Assembly: GCA_043820105.1 (NCBI GenBank)
Contig: JBDREC010000039.1
Span: 5,793-69,792 of the forward strand
Length of the DNA: 64,000 nucleotides
Origin: JBDREC01 sp043820105 [NCBI: Pseudomonadota bacterium]
GTDB taxonomy: Bacteria > Bdellovibrionota_F > JAHFAK01
Direction of reading: 5' to 3'
Shown: piece by piece, positions 34,807-44,482 of the stretch
Layout of the letters: every line of letters starts with the position of its first letter
Position numbering within the stretch: position 1 is the stretch's first letter
Notes under the pieces: generated by a model
Databases searched by the model: none
What the model saw: the letters and a program-made list of their open reading frames with translations, nothing else
What the model was told of the DNA's origin: nothing
Translations under genes and position numbers: made by a program

Positions 34807-36342
34807 TTACATGCCTGGTATTGGTAAAGCGGCCATAACTGATTTAAGATCTTCATCTGTAAAGTGGATTCCGCCACCTACAAAGAAATCATATGGGGTA
34901 TCCCACCAACCATTTCTTAAAAGATCATCAACACCAGCAGTTAATAGTATATTTTTCCATAAATCAATATTTAGAAAAGCCCTTACATGGGGCCTTGTTT
35001 CTCTTGAAAAATCAAAAGCATCAACAGAAAGGTAGAAATGATCATCAAATAAATAATAATCAAAACCAACTCCACCTTCTGATCTTATAACACCAAATCT
35101 AATATTAAAATCATAAAATCTTTTTGCAAACTGCACTGAAAAAGTAAACGCATCATCTCTTGTTGAGGTTCTTGTTGTGATTGGAGTGCCATCATCAACA
35201 GTAATGGTGTTTTCGGTAACCATTTCATCACCAAGGGGTTCATCAACAAATTCTATAAGAAAAAACTTGTCAGGTCTTGGTTGAATTTTTAGTTGAACAT
35301 AGTTTTGAAGTTCTTGCGTGTCTGTTAACAAGAATTCACCCCTATAACCAATACTTGTTTCAATTCTGTTTACAGTTTCAATAAAGGTATTAACTCCATC
35401 AATAGTGGTTTCAAGCTTTTCTACAACAGCCTCATCAGATAAAAGCTTTCCAATGGTACCTTCTCCTCTTTCAACTCGTTCCATTATTCCTTTTAAGGAA
35501 GCTAAAGATTGCTTAAGATCACTTGTTGCTTCTTTGACGTTTTGAACAGAGGAATTAATTCTTTCATCACTTGATCCAATAACATCATTTAAGTTATGCG
35601 AAATTTCTTCAAAGTTACCAATAATGTGATTTATTGCTTTAATGTTTTCACTAGACATATCGCGAAGATCTTTTGTGAAAAGCTCGACATTTGTGGCAAC
35701 ATTAGTAATTTTTTCATCACTTTTTTTTATGGATTGATGAAGATCTGCCATCATGTCTTGGATGGAAACTGTTATGTTTTTTAAATTTTCAAGAATGTCA
35801 GGAACAGTTGAGCTAAGAATTTCAACCTTTAAAACACTAACCAAGTTATTAGTCATTTCTTCAATATTTGAAGCAATTCTATCAAACTTTGGCATCATTT
35901 CACCAACATCACTAAAACGATTGAAAATTTGGTCTAGCTCAGAAAAAGAGTTCGTGTTTTTGATTATGCCTCTGTCTGGGATGATGTGGTTAGTATCAGT
36001 TCCCAGGGAAAGTTCAATAATTCTTTCACCCAACAAACCCTTGTCTCGAATTTGAAGTCTAGAATCACGAGTTATTATTATTTTAGGATCAATTCCAGCA
36101 AGAGTGAGCCGTGCTTTACCATTATGAAGTTTTATATCAGCAACATAACCTGTCCTAATACCAGCGATCATAACAGGTGTTTTCATAATAATACCAATGA
36201 TATTTTCAAAGTCTGCGTAGTAGGTATGACCCTGTGATCCGAATAATGGAGCATCATTAACTCTGGCTGACATATAGGCGATTCCAACAATACCAGCAAT
36301 AACAACGATTCCAACTTTTATTTCGCTTGTTAGCTTTAGCAC
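34807..36342 (-). CDS. MCE/MlaD-type lipid-transport protein with C-terminal extension
   Basis: A 511-residue protein anchored by one N-terminal helix (EIKVGIVVIAGIVGIAYMSA), followed by a single MCE domain at about 38-120 (VMIAGIRTGYVADIKL). The stretch 140-330 is coiled coil, with the conserved ERGEGTIGKLLSDE element. Residues 335-511 alternate polar and hydrophobic residues in short strands and end near GGGIHFTDEDLK, suggesting a beta-barrel-like domain at the outer membrane. It would carry phospholipid across the periplasm with MlaE and MlaF, encoded just upstream. Single-MCE proteins with this long extension are typical of delta-proteobacterial lineages; E. coli MlaD is only about 180 residues. 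Confidence 0.88.
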   Translation of the reverse strand: MLKLTSEIKVGIVVIAGIVGIAYMSARVNDAPLFGSQGHTYYADFENIIGIIMKTPVMIAGIRTGYVADIKLHNGKARLTLAGIDPKIIITRDSRLQIRDKGLLGERIIELSLGTDTNHIIPDRGIIKNTNSFSELDQIFNRFSDVGEMMPKFDRIASNIEEMTNNLVSVLKVEILSSTVPDILENLKNITVSIQDMMADLHQSIKKSDEKITNVATNVELFTKDLRDMSSENIKAINHIIGNFEEISHNLNDVIGSSDERINSSVQNVKEATSDLKQSLASLKGIMERVERGEGTIGKLLSDEAVVEKLETTIDGVNTFIETVNRIETSIGYRGEFLLTDTQELQNYVQLKIQPRPDKFFLIEFVDEPLGDEMVTENTITVDDGTPITTRTSTRDDAFTFSVQFAKRFYDFNIRFGVIRSEGGVGFDYYLFDDHFYLSVDAFDFSRETRPHVRAFLNIDLWKNILLTAGVDDLLRNGWWDTPYDFFVGGGIHFTDEDLKSVMAALPIPGM

Positions 36343-36358
36343 ATTTATTCCTTATCTT

Positions 36359-36445
36359 AAGTCATAAGTCATAAGTCATAAGTCGTAAGTTAAAAGAATA
36401 TTCATTTTCCCTTACGACTTATCACTTACTACTTACGACTTATAA
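36359..36445. repeat. Fold-back heptad array (AAGTCAT and CTTACGA)
   Basis: Five units of AAGTCAT type are followed after 17 bp by five units of CTTACGA/CTTATCA type, the reverse complement family. It lies between the mlaF and MCE genes and reaches into the mlaF stop codon. Confidence 0.85.
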
Positions 36446-37168
36446 CCTGCTTCTTGCTAAAAACTCTTTTACAGGTTTTAAGTCAGATTTTAAAATCTGA
36501 GCTGGGGTTCCTGTTTCAATTATGCGCCCATCATATAGCATTGCAATTTTATCTGCAATCTTAAAAGTTGATGCAATATCATGACTAATGACAATAGATG
36601 TTACATTTAATTCCTTTTTTGTGTTAACAATTAAATCATCAATTGCATCTGACATAATGGGATCTAATCCAGTTGTTGGTTCATCATAAAGAATAATCTG
36701 AGGCTCAAGAACAATGGCTCTTGCAAGCCCTACCCTTTTTCTCATGCCTCCGGATAATTCACTTGGGTAGTTATGATCAATGCCTTTTAAACCAACAAGA
36801 TCTAATTTTTGCCTCACAATATCCTTTATTTTAGACTCTTTATATTTTGTATGTTCTTTCAATGGAAAAGAAACATTTTCATAAACTGTCATAGAATCAA
36901 AAAGTGCTGCGTCTTGAAATAAATAACCAAAATTTTTTCTGATGTTTTTTAATTCAAAAGAGTTCATTTTTGTAAGCTCATGTCCATCAATTTTGATGCT
37001 GCCTTGATCAGGTTTTATTAGTCCAATGAAGTGCTTAACAAGTACAGACTTTCCCCCACCAGATGCACCAATTATAAAAGTAGTTTCACCCTTAATGCAA
37101 TTTAGATTCACTCCTTTTAAGACTTTTTTTTCTCCAAAGGATTTATGTAGGTTCAATACTTCTATCAT
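36440..37168 (-). CDS. mlaF: Lipid-transport ABC ATPase (MlaF-like)
   Basis: A 242-residue ABC ATPase: Walker A GASGGGKSVLVKH, Q-loop YLFQDAALFDSMTV, signature LSGGMRKRVGLARAI, Walker B ILYDEPTTGLDP and switch histidine VISHD. The FQDAALFDSMTV segment is typical of the MlaF/Ttg2A group. It drives lipid transport together with the MlaE permease upstream and the MCE protein downstream. Heptad arrays fill both flanking gaps. Confidence 0.93.
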   Translation of the reverse strand: MIEVLNLHKSFGEKKVLKGVNLNCIKGETTFIIGASGGGKSVLVKHFIGLIKPDQGSIKIDGHELTKMNSFELKNIRKNFGYLFQDAALFDSMTVYENVSFPLKEHTKYKESKIKDIVRQKLDLVGLKGIDHNYPSELSGGMRKRVGLARAIVLEPQIILYDEPTTGLDPIMSDAIDDLIVNTKKELNVTSIVISHDIASTFKIADKIAMLYDGRIIETGTPAQILKSDLKPVKEFLARSRL

Positions 37169-37179
37169 TTGTTAAATTC

Positions 37180-37254
37180 GTATTAAGTATTAAGTATTTA
37201 GTATTCAGTATTCAGTGAAAAAACTGAATACCGAATACAGAATACCGAATACTA
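37180..37254. repeat. Fold-back heptad array (GTATTCA family)
   Basis: Five GTATTAA/GTATTTA/GTATTCA units, a short spacer, then four inverted CTGAATA/CCGAATA units. The last unit (CTAAAAC) includes the mlaE stop codon. It lies between mlaE and mlaF. Confidence 0.88.
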
Positions 37255-38016
37255 AAACAATAAAGATGTTAATATATAATCAGCCACTAAAATCAAAACA
37301 GAAGATAACACAACTGCTTTTGTCGTTGATTTTCCCACTCCAAGGGCGCCTTTTTCTGTTCTAAGGCCATTATGACAACAAACAATTGCTATAATGAATC
37401 CAAAAAACATTGATTTAAATAATCCGTCAGTAATATCTTTAACATCAACCATCCATTCAATATAATCAAAAAATATACCTTCTCCTATTTCAAGCATTCC
37501 AACACCTACAAGCCAGGCTCCAAAGATGGCGATGAAATCAATGATGCCAACTAAAATAGGCATCATTATAGTTGCCGCGATAACTCTTGGAACAACTAAA
37601 TAGCTAACTGGCTCAACAGCCATTGTATTTAATGCATCAATTTGTTGGGTTACTTTCATTGTTCCAATTTGAGCAGCCATAGCTGACCCTGCTCTGGCTG
37701 TGATCATAAGAGCAGCCATAACTGGACCAAGCTCTCTAAAAACTGCCATAGCAACAACTGAGCCAACTGTACCTTCGGCTTGAAAACGCATAAAAACACG
37801 CCCTGTTTCAAGGGCAAAAACCATTCCTGTAAAAAAACCAGTTAGAATTACAATGAAGATTGAGTTAGCTCCAATATTTTCCATTTCACTAAAAATTAAT
37901 TTTAATCTAAATGGAGGTTTGACGGCACATTTGAAAAAGGTACCAGTAGTGATTGCAAGCCTGCCTGCTTCATCAAGAAAATTTATTAATGTCTTTTTTA
38001 AAAAAGATATTATCAT
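37252..38016 (-). CDS. mlaE: Lipid-transport ABC permease (MlaE family)
   Basis: A 254-residue permease with about five membrane helices and the MlaE motif GSVVAMAVFRELGPVMAALMITARAGSAMAAQIGTMKVTQQIDAL-type core around residues 83-125. It forms the inner-membrane channel of the Mla system with MlaF and the MCE protein. alr lies 6 bp upstream, so the operon includes a cell-wall gene. Confidence 0.93.
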   Translation of the reverse strand: MIISFLKKTLINFLDEAGRLAITTGTFFKCAVKPPFRLKLIFSEMENIGANSIFIVILTGFFTGMVFALETGRVFMRFQAEGTVGSVVAMAVFRELGPVMAALMITARAGSAMAAQIGTMKVTQQIDALNTMAVEPVSYLVVPRVIAATIMMPILVGIIDFIAIFGAWLVGVGMLEIGEGIFFDYIEWMVDVKDITDGLFKSMFFGFIIAIVCCHNGLRTEKGALGVGKSTTKAVVLSSVLILVADYILTSLLF

Positions 38017-38022
38017 TATTAC

Positions 38023-39123
38023 CTATATAAATGTTCTAGGAATATAATCTCTAAATAAGGTTAAAATCTCATAAGGAATAGTGTCGCATTTTTCTGCGAT
38101 GTCATAGGCTGTGATACTCTTATTCCCATCTTTTCCAAGCAAGGTAACTGTGTCACCAATTTTTACATTTGATTTTGATACATCTAGCATCATCATGTCC
38201 ATGCAAATATCACCAACTATTGGGTAAAAACTTTCATTTATTAAAACTTGTCCATAGTTTTTATATGTCCTTAAATAACCATCAGCGTAGCCAATAGGGA
38301 CAACTGCTATTTTTGTGCTTTCTTTTACACTATGCCTTCTGTTATAGCCAACTGTCATTCCTGGTTTTACTTCCCTGATAGAAACAACTTCTGTTTTTAC
38401 TTCCATAACAGGCTTCAGGTTTTGTTTGCTATATTCAATGGAACCTGCATATCCATAAAGTGATAATCCAACTCTAACCATGTCACAATGTGCATCAGGA
38501 TGATAAATAGTTCCTGAAGAATTTGCAAGGTGCGTGATTATGTGTTCACCAAATTTATGTTTTATAGTCTTGGCCATATCGGAAAAATATTCAATTTGTC
38601 TAATTGTGTCTTCTGATCTTGAATCAGGCATGTGTGACATTAAGCCAACAATATTAATTCCAGATTCATTACAAATATTGAAAACCTTTTCAATTTCATC
38701 TGTTGAAAAACCAAGACGATTCATTCCAGTATCAAGCGTAAGATGGACATTGATCTTAATATTTAATTTATCAACTAGTTGGTGCAGATTATGAAAGGTT
38801 TCGTAGTTATAAATAGAAATAGTTATATTGTTTTTTGCTGCTATTTCTAATTCGTCTTTGTGTACAGGTCCAATGACTAGCATTGGCAAGTTAATATCAT
38901 TTTCTCGCAGAAAAACCGCTTCACTTGCTGAATGCAAGGCAAGGTAAGCAATGTTTTGCTTTTCTAAAACCTTACTAATTTCCACAAAGCCATGACCATA
39001 GGCATTATCCTTAACAACTGCCATTATTTTAACATCACTTGCTAGCTTATCTTTAATATAATAGAGGTTATGTTCAATGTTGGAAAGCTTAATTAATATT
39101 CTGTTATATTTATTTATGGCCAT
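38023..39123 (-). CDS. alr: Alanine racemase
   Basis: A 366-residue PLP enzyme making D-alanine for peptidoglycan. The PLP lysine is in VVKDNAYGHG, the substrate/PLP arginine and Gly/Ser turn in MVRVGLSLYG, and the second catalytic tyrosine in MTVGYNRRH. Full length, both domains present. It follows a small lipoprotein gene by 13 bp and precedes mlaE by 6 bp. Confidence 0.95.
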   Translation of the reverse strand: MAINKYNRILIKLSNIEHNLYYIKDKLASDVKIMAVVKDNAYGHGFVEISKVLEKQNIAYLALHSASEAVFLRENDINLPMLVIGPVHKDELEIAAKNNITISIYNYETFHNLHQLVDKLNIKINVHLTLDTGMNRLGFSTDEIEKVFNICNESGINIVGLMSHMPDSRSEDTIRQIEYFSDMAKTIKHKFGEHIITHLANSSGTIYHPDAHCDMVRVGLSLYGYAGSIEYSKQNLKPVMEVKTEVVSIREVKPGMTVGYNRRHSVKESTKIAVVPIGYADGYLRTYKNYGQVLINESFYPIVGDICMDMMMLDVSKSNVKIGDTVTLLGKDGNKSITAYDIAEKCDTIPYEILTLFRDYIPRTFI

Positions 39124-39136
39124 TTAAATTACCTGT

Positions 39137-39583
39137 TTATAAGCAGTTAATGCTACCTTCTGTTATATAAAATATTGTTTCATAAGTTCCAAGAATTAAA
39201 AGCCACTTAACCACAAAACCTTGCAGCAAGGAGCTCTCTTCTGTTGTTATAGTATCTTCATAACTCACTGTTTGTGTTGGAGTGATATAATCCACTGCAA
39301 ACAAAGAATCAAGTTCTTCTTTTGTATATTTTATTGTTTCTATAATATTTTCTTCATTACTGTCATAGATGGTTTTTGTGCCGTGGATAAAAAATAAAAC
39401 CTCACCGTGAACTTCTGACAGCTCAATTTCATAAGTACAAATGGCTTGATTATCTGTAGATGTAAAGCTAACACTACCTGCATCAAAGCTTGATTCGACT
39501 GTAGTGTAAACTGGCAATTCAGTTTCGCAAGCCACTAATAAAAATAGTGAAAAAATAGTTATTAAATTATGAGTTAAGTTCAT
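39137..39583 (-). CDS. Small lipoprotein of unknown function
   Basis: A 148-residue exported lipoprotein: signal [13 protein letters not shown] with the lipobox cysteine, then a mainly beta-strand mature part with acidic loops. I recognise no family. ATG 39583 lies inside the last codons of the UDP-glucuronate decarboxylase gene (17-bp overlap), so it is translated from the operon message. An upstream in-frame start at 39598 would only lengthen the overlap. Confidence 0.7.
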   Translation of the reverse strand: MNLTHNLITIFSLFLLVACETELPVYTTVESSFDAGSVSFTSTDNQAICTYEIELSEVHGEVLFFIHGTKTIYDSNEENIIETIKYTKEELDSLFAVDYITPTQTVSYEDTITTEESSLLQGFVVKWLLILGTYETIFYITEGSINCL

Positions 39584-40544
39584 TTTTAAAATAAGCAATT
39601 GTTGCTTCTAATCCCTTTTCTAGTTCAATTGTTGGTTCCCAGTTTAATATGTTTTTTGCTCTTGAAATGTTTGGACAACGTTGTTTGGGGTCATCTAATG
39701 GAAGTTCTTTATATACAATCTTTGAAGAGCTCTTTGTTATCTCAATTACCAGGTTTGCAAGTGTTAGCATGTCAAACTCTTTTGGATTTCCCAGGTTGAC
39801 AGGGTAATGAATATCATTCTTATCACAAACTTTGTCTTCCTGTGTTTCCATAAGCGCAATCAGACCCCTGACTAAATCATCAACAAAACAAAATGACCTT
39901 GTCTGCCTACCATTACCATAAATAGTGATATCTTCATTTTGCAAAGCCTGACAGATAAAATTTGAAACAACCCTGCCATCATTTTGTGCCATGTTTGGAC
40001 CATAGGTGTTGAAAATTCTAGCGATACGAATATCCACATTGTTTTGTCTGTGATAATCCATCATCAAAGTTTCAGCGACACGCTTTCCTTCATCATAACA
40101 ACTTCTAATGCCAATTGGATTTACATTACCACAATAGCTTTCTTCTTGTGGATGCACAGTGGGGTCTCCATAGACTTCAGAAGTAGAGGCCTGCAAGATT
40201 TTTGCATTTGTTCTTTTTGATAAACCAAGCATGTTTATAACACCGGCTACACTTGTTTTAATCGTTTTAATGGCATTATGTTGGTAATGTATTGGAGACG
40301 CAGGACACGCTAGATTATATATCTCCTCAACTTCTATTAAAATAGGATGAATAATGTCATGTCTTAGCAATTCAAAGCTTGGATTATTCATCAAAGTTTT
40401 GATATTAGCTTTTCTTCCTGTGAAAAAGTTATCAAGGCAAATTACTTCATAATTTTTTTCCAGAAGTTTTGCACAGATATGAGATCCAATAAAACCAGCT
40501 CCACCAGTTACTAATACGCGTTTTTTTTTATGGTAATTAAGCAT
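39567..40544 (-). CDS. uxs: UDP-glucuronate decarboxylase (UDP-xylose synthase)
   Basis: A 325-residue short-chain dehydrogenase-type enzyme. NAD-binding GGAGFIGSH, the [10 protein letters not shown] strand and the catalytic pair in [11 protein letters not shown] (Tyr-x-x-x-Lys) are intact, and [12 protein letters not shown] and [11 protein letters not shown] are typical of UXS rather than of UDP-galactose epimerases. It would convert UDP-glucuronate to UDP-xylose for surface polysaccharide. It heads the run to alr and mla genes. Confidence 0.9.
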   Translation of the reverse strand: MLNYHKKKRVLVTGGAGFIGSHICAKLLEKNYEVICLDNFFTGRKANIKTLMNNPSFELLRHDIIHPILIEVEEIYNLACPASPIHYQHNAIKTIKTSVAGVINMLGLSKRTNAKILQASTSEVYGDPTVHPQEESYCGNVNPIGIRSCYDEGKRVAETLMMDYHRQNNVDIRIARIFNTYGPNMAQNDGRVVSNFICQALQNEDITIYGNGRQTRSFCFVDDLVRGLIALMETQEDKVCDKNDIHYPVNLGNPKEFDMLTLANLVIEITKSSSKIVYKELPLDDPKQRCPNISRAKNILNWEPTIELEKGLEATIAYFKNELNS

Positions 40545-40557
40545 TTAAAATATTCCC

Positions 40558-41343
40558 TTATTGTTTCTTTTCTATTAGTTCCTTTGATTCGTTATCCCGA
40601 CTGGCCATGTAGACCATTTTTTCAGCTACTCTTTTTGCAATTTCTTCAAATTGCTTATCAGTATTTATATTTTTACTTAAATCAGCAGGTGGCGAAAATA
40701 GCTTTTTAGAGATCTTTAAGCCAGGTTTTAAGTCAATGCTTCCAAGCTCAGTTAATAAATTTTTTGATTTATCATGTGCAAAGCATGGGATGTTTTGACT
40801 GCCTTTAAAAACATATGTTTTTACTTGTTCTACTTCATATCCTGAACACGAAAGCATGATATCGTTTTCGTTTAAATCTGCTTTCTTTTCCTCGGTTTTG
40901 TATTTTTTTGTAAGAAAATCCTTATCTGACAGAGTGCTTATTTTGTGACCCATATCTTCAGCTAATAAAAAACCAAACCTTTCAAGGTTAGCTCTAATCT
41001 TTTTCTTTTTTTCTTCGTCAAAATCTTTCAGTAAAGGATCAATAAACTTTTTGGGGTTGTCCTGCTTAATTCCTGTTTTGCCTATTATATCAATGTACCA
41101 GATATATTCATCTGTGATTATTTGCAAGGTGTGGGATTCAAAGGTTGCCTTTTCTTTTCTTATTTGAGTTTTTCTCTCAATTCTTCTGCTTGTATCTGAA
41201 ATGTATATTGTTTGAGTACCTGTTTCATTTCCATTGATTTTATAATGTATTATTGCTTCGCTCAAATCAGGATTTTCAATTGTTTTAGAAAAAACGAAGG
41301 AACTAATCAATAGTGAGATTATAATAATTAATATTTTCATCAT
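40558..41343 (-). CDS. Periplasmic protein of unknown function
   Basis: Starting at ATG 41343 (AGGTTAG upstream) the product has 261 residues with a signal peptide MKILIIIISLLISSFVFS. The mature part has a beta-rich LolA-like look (YISDTSRRIERKTQ, ITDEYIWYIDIIGKTGIKQD), reminiscent of proteins that bind lipids, but I cannot claim membership. The longer frame to 41448 lacks a ribosome site and is rejected. It ends 13 bp before uxs. Confidence 0.72.
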   Translation of the reverse strand: MMKILIIIISLLISSFVFSKTIENPDLSEAIIHYKINGNETGTQTIYISDTSRRIERKTQIRKEKATFESHTLQIITDEYIWYIDIIGKTGIKQDNPKKFIDPLLKDFDEEKKKKIRANLERFGFLLAEDMGHKISTLSDKDFLTKKYKTEEKKADLNENDIMLSCSGYEVEQVKTYVFKGSQNIPCFAHDKSKNLLTELGSIDLKPGLKISKKLFSPPADLSKNINTDKQFEEIAKRVAEKMVYMASRDNESKELIEKKQ

Positions 41344-41444
41344 ATCTAACCTTTCAATCCTTATTTTCTTGTGATTAGTAACGTTTTCGAGCACGTGTAC
41401 GAGCAAGGTCCTCTCTCGTTTCTTGCCAGCAACTAAGCAACCAG

Positions 41445-41978
41445 TCACCCCTTTACAACACCCAGGGGAATCACTTTCGCCACTTTCACAGCTATTTGAG
41501 AATCATGAATTACATCAATAACATTTACTACGTCTTTATACGCTTCTGGCATTTCTTCTGCAAGTCCTTTTTGACTTTTTGATCCAACACCACTTGGAAC
41601 AGCTGAAAAAATCTTATAAATTATATCTTCAATGTGCTTTTCTATTTCTTCTTTATGTATATTGGTTTTTAAAAAACGTACTCCACAATTAATATCATAA
41701 CCCACACCACCTGGCGAAATTATACCTTCATTTAAATCAAAGGCAGCTACTCCGCCAATTGGAAAACCATAGCCAGAGTGAATGTCCGGCATTGCAAGGC
41801 TGTGTCTTACAATCCCTGGAAGACAGGCTACATTTGCCACCTGTTCTAAACAATTATCACCTGCAATATCTTTTTCAAGCTTGTGATTTGCATAAATAAT
41901 TCCATCAACATTCATTTTTCCTTGTTTGGGAATAATTAAACGGTTTTTATCAAGTCTTTTGCAGGTGATTGGTGGCAT
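41445..41978 (-). pseudogene. rtcB: RtcB RNA ligase with a large internal in-frame deletion
   Basis: Residues 1-133 match the N-terminus of RtcB, including IVRHSLAMPDIHSGYGFPIGG and SPGGVGYDINCGVRF with the metal-binding Cys98. The chain then jumps directly to KGLAEEMPEAYKDV...VAKVIPLGVVKG, which is the C-terminal end of RtcB. About 300 residues between, including the metal-binding histidines and the histidine that is guanylylated, are absent. The frame is open across the join, where TCAAAAAG occurs twice in tandem (41567-41582). Full-length RtcB is about 470-480 residues; this has 177, so it cannot be an active ligase. It could be a remnant, a regulatory stub or an assembly collapse. Confidence 0.85.
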
Positions 41979-42009
41979 TTAGTTTTTTCAATAATTAATA
42001 TAAAAAAAG

Positions 42010-42037
42010 CGTACAGAGTATAGCGTACAGCGTATGA
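42010..42037. repeat. Heptad array (CGTACAG family)
   Basis: Four 7-bp units (CGTACAG x2, AGTATAG, CGTATGA) upstream of the rtcB remnant, same family as 9863 and 20586. Confidence 0.75.
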
Positions 42038-42116
42038 ATGATTTTAATAATAGTGGCTCGTTTTTGCAAGGAAATAAGTTGTTTACCAGGATTTAGTTGT
42101 CTCTGGGATTCGCTTT

Positions 42117-43007
42117 TTATTCAGTTTCAATGATAGTAAGATTAATATACAAGGCTCCAATATTGATTGATTGCTCATTAAATAAAAGTATTGGAAACTT
42201 GAAGTTGCCAGCGTCAGATGTATAGCTCAGTGAAAGAATATAATCTCCAGAATCATTTTTATCAATTGTACAAAAAGCTGGAAGGGAGTTTGATTTTATA
42301 ATATAGCTTACATCTAAATTTGAAATATATTCTGATAAATTGATTGTCTCATCTGCTTGCTCTGTGCCTTCAAGGCTTAATCTCGTGATTTGAGCAGTAT
42401 CTAAGACAGAGTAATTTACAAGTAATCCATCAGTGATTTCCTGGCTAGTAATTGATGCTGTTGGAGCTGCATTTTCTGAACTTGCATCATCTGAAAAGCT
42501 AATTTTTCCAAGCTCAAAGTTATTATCACTTGATGAGAATTTTACAGTGTATCTTGAAGCGGAGTTTAAGGTTCCCAGGTAATAATCCTCATCTCTGGTT
42601 TCTATGTAAAATTCTATCATATAAGTTACTTCTGGGAAAAGATATAATTCAAAATTACCGTCTTCATTGTCTTGTGCTGAAACAGCGTAATTTTTAACAG
42701 TTGTTACGTTTAATGTCTTTAATTCAGAATCTTGTGTGACAGGTGTTAGGCTAATATTTATTTCCAAATCTTCAGGTGCGATGGTATCAAAATATCTTGA
42801 TAAAAAAGAGTTTCTTAAAACAAGATTATCAGCTGGTGTTAGTAAAAATTGATCTATAATTTCTTGATGATTTAAATTCCCAGAAACAATTATTAAATTA
42901 TCTTCAGCTGCTACTGCAGCATGGATAGCAGTTTCAATATCATTATTTCCACATGAGCAAAGAATGACTAGAATAAGAAGTGATAGGAGGGCTAATTTTT
43001 TTATCAA
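42117..43007 (-). CDS. Lipoprotein of unknown function
   Basis: A 296-residue exported lipoprotein (LLILVILCSCGNN, lipobox cysteine at about residue 19). The mature part is beta-rich with repeated Thr/Ser/Asp-containing strands and a region near residues 100-165 (NFELYLFPEVTYMIEFYIET) that could be a carboxypeptidase-regulatory-like or immunoglobulin-like domain. No family recognised. A sigma-54 type promoter lies 44 bp upstream. Confidence 0.72.
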   Translation of the reverse strand: MIKKLALLSLLILVILCSCGNNDIETAIHAAVAAEDNLIIVSGNLNHQEIIDQFLLTPADNLVLRNSFLSRYFDTIAPEDLEINISLTPVTQDSELKTLNVTTVKNYAVSAQDNEDGNFELYLFPEVTYMIEFYIETRDEDYYLGTLNSASRYTVKFSSSDNNFELGKISFSDDASSENAAPTASITSQEITDGLLVNYSVLDTAQITRLSLEGTEQADETINLSEYISNLDVSYIIKSNSLPAFCTIDKNDSGDYILSLSYTSDAGNFKFPILLFNEQSINIGALYINLTIIETE

Positions 43008-43050
43008 GTTTTACCTCAATCTCTATAGTAATAGGTTATATGCCTTTTCT

Positions 43051-43065
43051 GCAAGTAATATGCCA
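43051..43065 (-). promoter_or_regulatory. Predicted sigma-54 promoter of the 296-residue lipoprotein
   Basis: On the minus strand TGGCATATTACTTGC matches TGGYAY-N5-TTGC exactly, 44 bp upstream of the start at 43007. Confidence 0.68.
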
Positions 43066-43193
43066 CCTTGTTGCCATAATATGTGCAATGAAATCAGCTG
43101 CTTATCTTTTGTGTTTTGCGGGATCTGCGGATTTATTTACTAATAATAATTATTATATGTGTACTTATTGTCCCATCTAATTTATTCTAACCA

Positions 43194-43263
43194 CTTACCA
43201 CTTACCACTTACCACTTACCGCTTACCACTTACCGCTTACCACTTACCACTTACCACTTACCA
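43194..43263. repeat. Heptad array (CTTACCA family), ten units
   Basis: Ten uninterrupted 7-bp units, eight CTTACCA and two CTTACCG, ending just before the stop codon of the aminotransferase gene. It is the longest and best-conserved single-direction array in the window. The reverse complement family (AAGTGGT) lies at the other end of the same gene at 44483. Confidence 0.92.
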
Positions 43264-43269
43264 CTTCTC

Positions 43270-44466
43270 TCACCTATACTTCTTTATAAACCCAGCCAAC
43301 TTCTCATAAGAATCTATCAGAATTTCCTCATTGGGTAAAAACACAATTCGAAGGTGCTTGCTATTTTCTTTTTGCCCAAAGCCTGAGCCATGGACAGTTA
43401 CCACTCCTGTTTCTTTAATTAAACTTTCAACAAAAGCCTTGTCATCACAATTAATTTCAAGTTTTGGAAAAGCGTAAAATGCGCCTTCTGGTTTAACACA
43501 ACTTATTCCATCAATTGCATTTAGCATTTCATAAGTAAGGTTTCCACGTCTTTCTAATTTTTCTAAAGTGTCTTTTAAATGAACAGGTTCCATTTCAAGG
43601 GCAGGCTTAATTGCAAACTGCATTGGATGGTTAGCACAAAGTCTAGCTCGCGATAGTTTTTGAATTGCAGCGATATAATTTTCAAGTTTTTCATAATTGC
43701 CAGAAACAATTCCCCAGCCAATTCTCCAGCCAGGAGCCAAATAGGATTTTGAAAGGCCGTTAAAAGTAATTATTGGTGCTTCATCTGATAAGGATGCTGT
43801 TGAAATATGTGTCTTGCCTTCAAAGATAAGCTTTGAATATATTTCATCACTAAAAATAACTAAATTATTTTCCATGGCAAAAGCTATTATTTGTCTTAAT
43901 GTTTCTTCTGGATAAATTGCGCCTGTTGGATTGTTTGGATTAATTAAAACAATTCCTTTTGTTTTTGAATTTATTCTAGATTTTATATCTTCAATGTCGG
44001 GAAGCCATCCATTTTCTTCATTTAAATAATAAGGATTTATTTCTCCACCAAATTTAATTATTGTTGCTGAATAAAGAGGATAGCCAGGATATGGAATTAA
44101 TATATTTTCACCTTCATTTAGTAAAGCTGCAAAGCTTAAGTCAATAGCTTCAGATCCACCATTTGTGACAAAAATATCCTGAATATTATCTATTCCCATC
44201 TTGCTTGCATCATTTTTTATAGCTTCAACAGCTTGGCTTGTTCCTTCTGAAGCTGAATAGCCATTAAAGTTTTTTGACATGGCTTCTGTTACAGCATTTC
44301 TTAAGTATTCAGGAGTAGCAAAATCATATTGCATTGGATCACCAATATTTAGATATAATAATTTTTTGCCGGATTTTGCAGCTTCTTTTGCAACTAAAAC
44401 AATGTCTCTAACTGCGTATTCGATGTTTTTGGTTCTTTTTGCTGGGGTAATTTTATTAGATAACAT
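43270..44466 (-). CDS. PLP aminotransferase, AlaA-like
   Basis: A 398-residue class I/II aminotransferase. Markers are NIGDPMQYDF, NGGSEAIDLSF, LINPNNPTGAIY, FSDEIYSKLIF and the PLP-lysine motif GLSKSYLAPGWRIGW. The sequence agrees best with AlaA-type glutamate-pyruvate aminotransferases, though aspartate or tyrosine specificity cannot be excluded. The gene is enclosed by heptad arrays of complementary sequence on its two sides, and tRNA-Arg follows upstream on the same strand. Confidence 0.87.
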   Translation of the reverse strand: MLSNKITPAKRTKNIEYAVRDIVLVAKEAAKSGKKLLYLNIGDPMQYDFATPEYLRNAVTEAMSKNFNGYSASEGTSQAVEAIKNDASKMGIDNIQDIFVTNGGSEAIDLSFAALLNEGENILIPYPGYPLYSATIIKFGGEINPYYLNEENGWLPDIEDIKSRINSKTKGIVLINPNNPTGAIYPEETLRQIIAFAMENNLVIFSDEIYSKLIFEGKTHISTASLSDEAPIITFNGLSKSYLAPGWRIGWGIVSGNYEKLENYIAAIQKLSRARLCANHPMQFAIKPALEMEPVHLKDTLEKLERRGNLTYEMLNAIDGISCVKPEGAFYAFPKLEINCDDKAFVESLIKETGVVTVHGSGFGQKENSKHLRIVFLPNEEILIDSYEKLAGFIKKYR

Positions 44467-44482
44467 TTTAATCTCCTCTTTA

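Noticed and set aside
42980-43180. Plus-strand open frame of 66 codons upstream of a lipoprotein gene
   Set aside because: It overlaps the start of the minus-strand lipoprotein gene and that gene's sigma-54 promoter, and has no ribosome site. Judged spurious.
43194-43263. Regular short repeats resembling a CRISPR array
   Set aside because: The units are 7 bp and contiguous, without spacers of unique sequence, and no cas genes are present. It is a tandem heptad array.
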